This document shows, piece by piece, positions 1-5,265 of a stretch of 5,434 nt of DNA. Below the pieces are notes generated by a model that was not told where the DNA came from, made no database searches, and saw only the letters and a program-made list of their open reading frames with translations. A program made the position numbers and the translations under genes. Numbering within the stretch: the first letter of the stretch is position 1; each line of letters starts with the position of its first letter. This DNA is from an uncultured Holophagales bacterium (lineage in GTDB: Bacteria; Acidobacteriota; Thermoanaerobaculia; UBA5066): assembly GCA_937864895.1 (NCBI GenBank), contig CALMDF010000086.1, forward strand, positions 1-5,434, in the 5' to 3' direction.

Positions 1-210
1 GTTCAGGACGCCCTTCCGGCAGATGCCGGAGGGGACGAGGCGAAGGGCGAAGTGGCGGTCTTCGAACTTGACGGTGTGGCCGGCGTTGTGTCCACCCTGG
101 TAGCGAGCGACGATGTCGAAAGCGGGGGAGATCAGGTCGACGACCTTGCCCTTGCCCTCGTCTCCCCACTGCCCCCCGACGATCACGACGGCGTTGCGGG
201 ACGTTTTCAC
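1..210 (-). CDS. purA: Adenylosuccinate synthetase, N-terminal 70 codons (runs off left edge)
   Basis: The enzyme joins IMP and aspartate using GTP to make adenylosuccinate, the first committed step from IMP to AMP in the cytoplasm. The visible part holds the family's N-terminal signatures: the P-loop-like [11 protein letters not shown] at residues 12-22, with the presumed catalytic Asp at 17, and [10 protein letters not shown] at 37-46, with the catalytic-type His at 45 (E. coli Asp13 and His41). The family is normally about 430 residues, so roughly five sixths lies outside the window. The GTG at 210-208 is the only possible start, because an in-frame TAG lies four codons upstream (222-220). 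No Shine-Dalgarno sequence precedes it. A TAGAAT hexamer six bases upstream suggests a possible leaderless transcript. The gene is divergent from hutH across 55 bp. Identity is secure from sequence and family knowledge; only the start mode is inferred. Confidence 0.97.
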   Translation of the reverse strand, partial: MKTSRNAVVIVGGQWGDEGKGKVVDLISPAFDIVARYQGGHNAGHTVKFEDRHFALRLVPSGICRKGVLN

Positions 211-216
211 CGGCCG

Positions 217-222
217 ATTCTA
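217..222 (-). promoter_or_regulatory. Possible -10 box for a leaderless purA transcript
   Basis: Read on the minus strand, TAGAAT fits the TANNNT pattern of a sigma-70-type -10 element. It ends six bases before the GTG of purA, so transcription would begin at or next to the start codon. The absence of a Shine-Dalgarno sequence upstream of that GTG fits this reading. No good -35 hexamer is visible at 16-19 bp, so the call is weak. Confidence 0.25.
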
Positions 223-247
223 CTCGGGGGCGCGGAGGGGTCCCGAA

Positions 248-256
248 TGCGAGAAT
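248..256 (+). promoter_or_regulatory. Possible extended -10 element for hutH
   Basis: TGCGAGAAT carries the TG of an extended -10 followed by a hexamer matching TATAAT at four of six positions. It ends nine bases before the hutH ATG, which would leave almost no leader. No Shine-Dalgarno sequence sits at the usual distance, which is compatible with a leaderless or near-leaderless message. There is no convincing -35. The whole 55-bp purA-hutH gap must serve both genes. Confidence 0.2.
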
Positions 257-265
257 CGCCGACCG

Positions 266-1798
266 ATGAGCGAACCCCTCGTCCTGACCGGCGACTCCCT
301 GACCCTCGAGAACCTCGTCGACGTCGCGCACCGCGGCCGCTCGGCCGTGCTCTCCCCCGAGGCCGGCCGGCGCATAGACGCCTCCCGCGCCGTCATCGAC
401 CGCGCCGTCCGCGAGGACCGCGTCGTCTACGGCGTCACGACCGGCTTCGGCAAGTTCTCCGACGTCGTCATCCCGCGGGACAGGCTGCAGCTCCTTCAGC
501 GCAACCTCGTCGAGAGCCACGCCGCGGGCGTCGGGGAGCTCCTCCCCTCCGAGACCGTCCGCGCGCTGATGCTCCTCCGGGCGAACTGCCTCGCCTGCGG
601 CTTCTCAGGCGTCCGCCGCCAGACCGTCGAGCTCCTCCTCGCGATGCTCGCCGCCGGGATTCACCCGTGCGTCCCGTGCCAGGGGTCCGTCGGCGCCTCC
701 GGCGACCTCGCGCCGCTCGCGCACCTCGCCCGCGCCGTGATGGGCGAGGGAAAAGTGGAATTCCGGGGGAAGACCGTGACGGCGAGGGAGGCGCTCGCCG
801 CCGTCGGGCTCGTCCCGGCGGTGTTCGAGGCGAAGGAGGGGCTCGCCCTCATCAACGGGACACAGCTGACGACCTCCGTCGGCGGCCTCGCGCTGGCCCG
901 TCTCCTTTCCCTCGTGAAGGCGGCGGACCTCCTCGCGGCGCTCACGATCGACGCCCTGAAGGGGACGGACGTCGCCTTCGACCGGCGAATCCACGCGGCC
1001 CGGCCCCACCCGGGGCAGTCCGTCTCGGCGTCGAACCTGCGGTCTCTCCTCGCCGGCTCGCCCCTCCGCGAGAGCCACCGCGACTGCGGGATCGTCCAGG
1101 ACGCCTACGCCCTGCGCTGCGCGCCCCAGGTGCACGGGACGGTCCGTGACGCCGCCTCGCACGCGCTCCGCGTCGTCACGACGGAGATGAACTCGGCGAC
1201 CGACAACCCGATGGTCTTCGCCACGGGGCCGGACGGCGAGGGGGAGCTCGTCTCGGGCGGGAACTTCCACGCCGCCCCCGTCGCCCTCGTCTTCGACATG
1301 CTGACCGCGGCGGCGACGGATCTCGCGTCGATCTCCGAGCGAAGGACGGAGCGCCTCGTGAACCCGACGCTTTCGGGCGACCTCCCGGCTTTCCTGGTGA
1401 ACGAGGGGGGGCTGAACTCGGGCTTCATGATGATCCACGTGACGGCGGCGGCCCTCGTCTCGGAGTGCAAGGCGAACTCGTTCCCGGCCTCGGTCGACTC
1501 GATCCCGACCTCGGCCGGCAAGGAGGATCACGTCTCCATGGGGCCGATCGCGGCCCGGAAGCTCGCCCGGAACGTCGCGAATCTCGAGAACGTCCTCGCC
1601 ATCGAGCTTCTCGCGGCGGCCCAGGCGCTCGACCTGAGGCGCCCCCTCCGGTCGAGCCCCCCGCTCGAGGAGCTGCACGCGCGGCTGCGGGCGCGGGTCG
1701 CCCCGTGGGTCTCGGACCGGTACGCCGCGGAGGACGTCGACGCCGCCCGGGAGGTCCTCGTCAACGGGATCGGCGACCTGCTCGAGGCGCTGGAGTAG
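266..1798 (+). CDS. hutH: Histidine ammonia-lyase (histidase)
   Basis: This enzyme removes ammonia from L-histidine to give trans-urocanate, the first step of histidine catabolism, in the cytoplasm. The product is 510 residues, the normal full length. Residues 140-151 carry the signature GSVGASGDLAPL, whose Ala144-Ser145-Gly146 cyclises to the MIO electrophile. Counterparts of the Pseudomonas putida active-site residues are present: Tyr55, Ser84-His85 (favouring histidase over the phenylalanine and tyrosine lyases), Asn197, Gln278, Tyr281, Arg284, Phe334 in SGGNFHA, and Glu420 in KEDHVSM. The ATG at 266 matches the family's N-terminus. Codons open back to 113 would run over the purA start and encode an unrelated tail. 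No Shine-Dalgarno sequence is seen at normal spacing; GGAGGGG at 234-240 is too far upstream. No hutU, hutI or hutG is present in the window. The stop lies 3 bp from the convergent ATPase gene. The reading frame is intact across a run of seven Gs near 1405-1411. Confidence 0.97.
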   Translation: MSEPLVLTGDSLTLENLVDVAHRGRSAVLSPEAGRRIDASRAVIDRAVREDRVVYGVTTGFGKFSDVVIPRDRLQLLQRNLVESHAAGVGELLPSETVRALMLLRANCLACGFSGVRRQTVELLLAMLAAGIHPCVPCQGSVGASGDLAPLAHLARAVMGEGKVEFRGKTVTAREALAAVGLVPAVFEAKEGLALINGTQLTTSVGGLALARLLSLVKAADLLAALTIDALKGTDVAFDRRIHAARPHPGQSVSASNLRSLLAGSPLRESHRDCGIVQDAYALRCAPQVHGTVRDAASHALRVVTTEMNSATDNPMVFATGPDGEGELVSGGNFHAAPVALVFDMLTAAATDLASISERRTERLVNPTLSGDLPAFLVNEGGLNSGFMMIHVTAAALVSECKANSFPASVDSIPTSAGKEDHVSMGPIAARKLARNVANLENVLAIELLAAAQALDLRRPLRSSPPLEELHARLRARVAPWVSDRYAAEDVDAAREVLVNGIGDLLEALE

Positions 1799-1801
1799 GC
1801 C

Positions 1802-3652
1802 TCAGGAGGGCGAAGGGACCTCTGCCGGCGCGAGCTGGTCGGCAAGGCGGAAGGGGAGCGACTCCACCGAGCCGGGTTCCTCGACGAAGTTCCGCCGTGG
1901 GAGGGTCCGGAGCGCGGGGGGGAGCGCCGGGATGCCGAATCGGGGCGAGACCCGATTGAGGAGGAACCCCGCCTTGCCGGGCCCCGCCGGAAGGAGCTCG
2001 GCGAGCTCGGACGCGGTCCTGAGCGCGGAGCGGTCGGTCGAGGAGACGACGAGGTACCGCGCTTCGGCCAGCAGGCCCTGGATGAGGAGGTTCCGCTCGC
2101 GGAAGCCGTCGTAGAGGCCGTCGAAGGCGCGGAAGAAGTCGGCGAGGTCGGTGAGGAAGCTGAACCCGAGGTGGCGGTCGGCCAGGTGCAGGACGAACGC
2201 AGCCCCCCGGGAAGCGCCCGAGAGGGCCCGGGAGAGGAGAGAGTCGCTCCTCAGGAACCAGCGGAGGGCATCGTTCTCGAGGAGCTCGACCATCCGCTCG
2301 GGCGCCTTCAGGAAGTCGACGCCGCGCGCGGCGGGAGCGGTGTCGAGGACGATCCGGTCGATTCCCGGGTCGTTGGCGTGCTCGGCGAGCGCCTCGACCC
2401 CCATGTACTCGATGACCCCGGGGAGCGAGTCGACGAGCCCTTCGTAGAGCCGGTTCTCGTGGATCTTCTTCAGGCTCGCGGGCGACGCGACGCGGGCCAG
2501 GACCCTCTCGAAGGTCGCGCGGGGGTCGATCTGCATGACCGAGAGGGCGGCGCCGCCCGGAACGTCGACGGCGACCGGCCGGTCGAGGGTCCCTTCGAGA
2601 CCGAGGGCCTGGGCGAGGCGCCGGGCGGGGTCGACGGTCAGGACGATCGTGCGAAGACCGGACCTGGCCGAGGCGATGCCGACCGCCGCGGCGAGGGTCG
2701 TCTTCCCGACGCCGCCCGGTCCGGCGAGGACGACGAGGCGCTCTTCGCGAAGGGCCTGCTCGAAGTCGAGGTCCCCCGGGCCCGGGGGCGCCGCGGCCGC
2801 AGCCTTGCGACGGCGGGCGGGGCCCCCTTCGAAGACCTGCCGGAAGGCCGAGAAGAACGCCTCGTCCGGGGAGAACGGGCCCTCGGCCGGCGAGGGTGGG
2901 ACGTCCAGCTCCGGGATCCTCAGGAGAGGGAGCGCCCCCCGGGGGAGAGTCTCGGACCGCCCGCTCCGGCCGACCCGGTTGACGACGAGGAGGCCTGTGG
3001 CGAGGCCCGCCTTGTCGCGGGCCGCGTCGACGAGCTCCTCGGCCTCCCGGGCGGCGAGCTCGGCCGGCTCCGCGACCGCGACGAGGAGGGCCCGCTTCCC
3101 GTCCGAGAAGAGCGCGTCGAGGTCCGAGGCGACGTGGTGGATCGGGCCGGCGGGGACCACGCGGAGTACCGTTCGCGGCATCGACACGAGCGAGATGGCG
3201 TGCCCGGTGGCCGGGGCGTCCATCACCACCAGGTCGTAGCGGGGCTTCTTCTCCCGGAAGATCTCCCGGACCTTCCCGAGGAGGAGGAGGTCGGCGAGCC
3301 CCGGCGTGGCGCGCGTGAAGTACCGGAACGTCGCCGAGGAGAGGATCCGGGAGGCGACGAACCCGACCGGGGCGATCGTGTGGACGAAGTCGGCCAGGAG
3401 GGAGTCGAACTCGGCGGTCAGCCCGTGAACGGACGGAGCCAGCTCGACCTCCTCGTAGCCTTTCGCGGGTCGGCCGAAGAGCGCGGCGGCGTCGCCTCTT
3501 CCGTCGGTGGAGAGGAGGAGGACCCTCTTCCCGTCCGCCGCGGCCTGGGCCGCCAGGGCCGCTGCCACGCTCGTCTTCCCCACACCCCCCTTCCCCGAGA
3601 CGAGGAGCAGGCGCGCGTCGGCGAGACCGTGAAACGGGGCGTCGGAGGCCAC
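1802..3652 (-). CDS. Tandem ArsA/Get3-like ATPase, two halves in one chain
   Basis: The 616-residue product has two SIMIBI-class ATPase halves. Half 1 has a deviant Walker A SGKGGVGKTS at 19-28 (signature Lys21, Lys26), an STD switch-I motif at 48-50 and DAPATGHA at 145-152, matching the ArsA/Get3 DTAPTGHT switch II. A linker rich in Ala, Arg and Pro (about 276-293) joins half 2: GPGGVGKTT at 311-319, where Pro312 replaces the signature lysine, then TVDPARR at 339-345 and DTAPAARGVDFL at 437-448. I find no cysteine, so the metalloid site of ArsA and the zinc CxxC of Get3 are absent and arsenite export is unlikely. Half by half it resembles, from memory, mycobacterial Rv3679 and Rv3680, which are separate adjacent genes. 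No signal peptide or membrane segment is seen, so it is probably cytosolic; its client is unknown. The GTG at 3652-3650 is chosen because GAGGGGAG sits 8 nt upstream and the fold begins at once. It is divergent from the phasin-like gene. Confidence 0.93.
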   Translation of the reverse strand: MASDAPFHGLADARLLLVSGKGGVGKTSVAAALAAQAAADGKRVLLLSTDGRGDAAALFGRPAKGYEEVELAPSVHGLTAEFDSLLADFVHTIAPVGFVASRILSSATFRYFTRATPGLADLLLLGKVREIFREKKPRYDLVVMDAPATGHAISLVSMPRTVLRVVPAGPIHHVASDLDALFSDGKRALLVAVAEPAELAAREAEELVDAARDKAGLATGLLVVNRVGRSGRSETLPRGALPLLRIPELDVPPSPAEGPFSPDEAFFSAFRQVFEGGPARRRKAAAAAPPGPGDLDFEQALREERLVVLAGPGGVGKTTLAAAVGIASARSGLRTIVLTVDPARRLAQALGLEGTLDRPVAVDVPGGAALSVMQIDPRATFERVLARVASPASLKKIHENRLYEGLVDSLPGVIEYMGVEALAEHANDPGIDRIVLDTAPAARGVDFLKAPERMVELLENDALRWFLRSDSLLSRALSGASRGAAFVLHLADRHLGFSFLTDLADFFRAFDGLYDGFRERNLLIQGLLAEARYLVVSSTDRSALRTASELAELLPAGPGKAGFLLNRVSPRFGIPALPPALRTLPRRNFVEEPGSVESLPFRLADQLAPAEVPSPS

Positions 3653-3660
3653 GGAGCATT

Positions 3661-3668
3661 CTCCCCTC
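3661..3668 (-). promoter_or_regulatory. Shine-Dalgarno sequence deciding the ATPase start
   Basis: On the minus strand GAGGGGAG lies 8 nt before the GTG at 3652-3650. It settles this start over the frame's extension to 4033, which would overlap the opposite-strand phasin-like gene and encode a Ser/Ala/Arg-rich leader with no family resemblance. Confidence 0.8.
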
Positions 3669-3690
3669 GATTCCGTTTCCGCGTTGCGGC

Positions 3691-3696
3691 GATAAT
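3691..3696 (+). promoter_or_regulatory. Possible -10 element in the divergent ATPase/phasin-like gap
   Basis: The 121-bp divergent gap (3653-3773) must hold promoters for both directions. Its one AT-rich patch contains GATAAT at 3691-3696, five of six matches to TATAAT on the plus strand, and would start a message about 70 nt before the phasin-like ATG. No good -35 is visible 16-18 bp upstream. On the minus strand I could not pick out a promoter. The call is weak. Confidence 0.25.
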
Positions 3697-3758
3697 CGTG
3701 GCTCGCGCCGATGCCCGGAGCCGGCCCGCCCCGCTCCGGCGGGGGCGCGGCGCGCGAA

Positions 3759-3765
3759 AAGGAGG
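3759..3765 (+). promoter_or_regulatory. Near-consensus Shine-Dalgarno for the phasin-like gene
   Basis: AAGGAGG lies 8 nt before the ATG at 3774, an ideal ribosome-binding site. It fixes the start at 3774 rather than the in-frame ATG at 3711, whose extra 21 residues are Gly/Pro-rich. This is the strongest ribosome-binding site in the window and suggests efficient translation of this small protein. Confidence 0.85.
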
Positions 3766-3773
3766 ACGAACCG

Positions 3774-4058
3774 ATGGCCGAGACGATCATCCGGCAGCTC
3801 ATGAGCCGCGGAGAAGAGGTGGTCACCGAGGTGACGAACCGCCTCCTGGCGAACGAGGCGTTCGTCGAGATGCTGAAGAAGGGGATCGCCGCCAAGGAGG
3901 TCGTCGACAAGCAGGTCACCGACGCCCTGAAGCGGATGAACGTCGCCACCCGCAAGGACGTCGCCAGGATGGAAGCCCGGATCGCCGCCCTGGAGGCGGA
4001 GCTCGAGGCGATGAAGTCCCCGTCCCCGCGCAAGCCGCGCCGGCGGAAGGCCGCCTGA
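3774..4058 (+). CDS. Small phasin-like coiled-coil protein with basic tail
   Basis: The 94-residue product is almost all predicted helix. Residues 1-50 form an amphipathic, charged helical region. The segment ALKRMNVATRKDV (51-63) is like the hinge of PhaI/PhaF-type polyhydroxyalkanoate granule-associated proteins (phasins). Residues 63-80 form a clean coiled coil with hydrophobics at V63, M66, I70, L73, L77 and M80 (alternating 3-4 spacing), consistent with oligomerisation. The tail SPSPRKPRRRKAA (82-94) is strongly basic, as in PhaF-like phasins that also touch DNA. Phasins coat PHA granules and interact with granule enzymes, but no PHA synthase or other pha gene is in the window, so granule binding is inferred. 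It could instead be a small structural or nucleic-acid-binding protein. The SDR gene starts 13 nt downstream, implying one transcript. The CDS is secure; the function is moderate. Confidence 0.88.
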   Translation: MAETIIRQLMSRGEEVVTEVTNRLLANEAFVEMLKKGIAAKEVVDKQVTDALKRMNVATRKDVARMEARIAALEAELEAMKSPSPRKPRRRKAA

Positions 4059-4071
4059 GGGGGGGCCGCGC

Positions 4072-5265
4072 GTGACCGGGCCGGAGAAGAAAACCGTGTC
4101 GCGGCCCAGGCGCGCCGCCGCGGGCAAGGTCGTCGGTTTCCCGGCGGCCGCCGCCGGGAAGCCGAAGGTCGCCGTGACCGGCGGCAGCGGCTATCTCGGC
4201 GCCCGCCTGGTCCGCGCCCTGGCGGCGCGCGGGACCTGGGACGTCGTCGTCCTCGACCTGGCGCCCGCGGCGAACACGCCTGCCGAGGTGCGCCACCGTT
4301 TTCTCGACCTGAACCTGCCTCACTCCGACGGGACGGTCTACAAGATCCTGAAAGAGGAGCGCCCGGACGTCCTCGTCCACCTCGCGGGTGTGAGGAGCCC
4401 CCTCAGGGACGCCGTCTACGCCCACGAGCTGAACTCCATCGGCACGCTGAACGTCTTCGGGGCGGCGGGCGAGGCGAACGTGACGCGCCTCATCCACTAC
4501 TCGACGACGATGGTCTACGGGGCCCGGGGCGACAACCCCGCCTTCCTGAGCGAAGAGCACCTCATGCGTGCCGACGTGTCGGACCACTTCGTGAGGGACT
4601 CCGTAGAGGCGGAAAGGCACTGCCGGGACTTCGCCCGCCGCCATCCCGAGGCCCGGGTGGCGGTGCTCCGCTTCGCCCCGATCCTGGCGGCCGAGCGGCG
4701 CGACTACCGGATCCGCTATCTCGAAGGGCCGGTCGCCCTGACGATGCTCGGCTACGACCCCCTCATGCAGTGGCTTCACCCCGACGACGCGACGGACGCG
4801 CTCCTGCGCGCCGTAGACACGCCGGGGGCGCACGGCGTTTTCAACGTCGCGCCCGACGGCGTCCTGCCCCTGTCATCGGCGCTCCTCCTCTTCGGGACGC
4901 CGTCCCTCCCCCTGCCGCACGGCCTCGCCTACGTGGCCGCGGAGGCCGCCTGGATCGCGGGGCTCGCGACGGCGCCCGGCGCCCACGCGCACTACCTCCG
5001 CTACCCCTGCGTGGCCACGAACGAGAAGGCGCGGAAGCTCCTGGGCTTCTCGCCGAAGAAGACGACGCTCGAAACGCTCCTCGAGGCCGCCAGGGCCCGC
5101 AGGAGCGCCAACCGGGCGATCGACTTCGGCGCGCTCGAGGAGGTTGCCCGGATGGCCGCCTACAAGCTGGAGCAGAGGATGAAGCGTCCCGTCAGGCCGA
5201 CCTCTCCCGGTCCAGACGGGGGTGAGGCGGCGGCCCGCCCGGCCGCCACGAGGATGGCCTCGTGA
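4072..5265 (+). CDS. Extended SDR / NAD-dependent epimerase-like protein lacking the YxxxK dyad
   Basis: The 397-residue protein begins with a basic, Ala-rich stretch (1-30), then a Rossmann fold: TGGSGYLG at 36-43, Asp62 ending strand 2 (suggesting NAD(H) rather than NADP(H)), HLAG at 103-106 and STTMVYG at 144-150 with Thr145 at the catalytic Ser/Thr position. The expected YxxxK reads F173-V-R-D-S177, so both the catalytic Tyr and Lys are missing, and the bases at 4588-4602 show this directly. The C-terminal part (about 220-335) looks like the substrate lobe of UDP-sugar epimerase relatives, ending in a flexible Pro/Ala/Gly-rich tail (375-397). From memory, actinobacterial Rv0501-type proteins look alike, including a Phe/Ser in this motif, and neighbour an acyltransferase. 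The role is unknown: cofactor-binding pseudoenzyme or unusual dehydrogenase. The GTG at 4072 follows a G-rich stretch (4057-4065); GTG at 4096, behind GGAG at 4083-4086, is an alternative. Confidence 0.93.
   Translation: MTGPEKKTVSRPRRAAAGKVVGFPAAAAGKPKVAVTGGSGYLGARLVRALAARGTWDVVVLDLAPAANTPAEVRHRFLDLNLPHSDGTVYKILKEERPDVLVHLAGVRSPLRDAVYAHELNSIGTLNVFGAAGEANVTRLIHYSTTMVYGARGDNPAFLSEEHLMRADVSDHFVRDSVEAERHCRDFARRHPEARVAVLRFAPILAAERRDYRIRYLEGPVALTMLGYDPLMQWLHPDDATDALLRAVDTPGAHGVFNVAPDGVLPLSSALLLFGTPSLPLPHGLAYVAAEAAWIAGLATAPGAHAHYLRYPCVATNEKARKLLGFSPKKTTLETLLEAARARRSANRAIDFGALEEVARMAAYKLEQRMKRPVRPTSPGPDGGEAAARPAATRMAS

Noticed and set aside
234..240. GGAGGGG as the ribosome-binding site of hutH
   Set aside because: It lies 25 nt before the ATG, and no in-frame start codon sits 5-10 nt downstream of it.
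113..265. N-terminal extension of the hutH frame by 51 codons
   Set aside because: It overlaps the purA start on the other strand and encodes no histidase-like sequence. The ATG at 266 gives the normal N-terminus and length.
52..1149. Plus-strand open frame of 365 codons over the purA and hutH starts
   Set aside because: It is an Arg/Pro-rich frame-shifted shadow of hutH and of the antisense of purA.
1802..3652. Calling the ATPase an arsenite pump component (arsA)
   Set aside because: The chain has no cysteine for metalloid binding, there is no arsB, arsD or arsR nearby, and half 2 lacks the signature P-loop lysine of ArsA.
3653..4033. Extension of the ATPase frame into the phasin-like gene
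   Set aside because: The extra 127 residues are Ser/Ala/Arg-rich with no family match, lie antisense to a gene with an ideal ribosome-binding site, and are unnecessary given the GTG at 3652 with its own strong site.
2171..4075. Long plus-strand open frame (634 codons) opposite the ATPase gene
   Set aside because: The product is a repetitive Gly/Arg/Asp/Glu-rich sequence typical of the antisense of a GC-rich gene, with no recognisable domain. The minus-strand frame has clear ATPase motifs.
1761..4127. Long minus-strand open frame (788 codons) in a second frame of the ATPase gene
   Set aside because: It is Arg/Pro/Gly-rich shadow sequence spanning three genes with no family motif.
3916..4833. 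Minus-strand open frame of 305 codons opposite the SDR gene
   Set aside because: No motif is recognised, it has antisense-type composition, and the plus-strand frame has a clear Rossmann fold.
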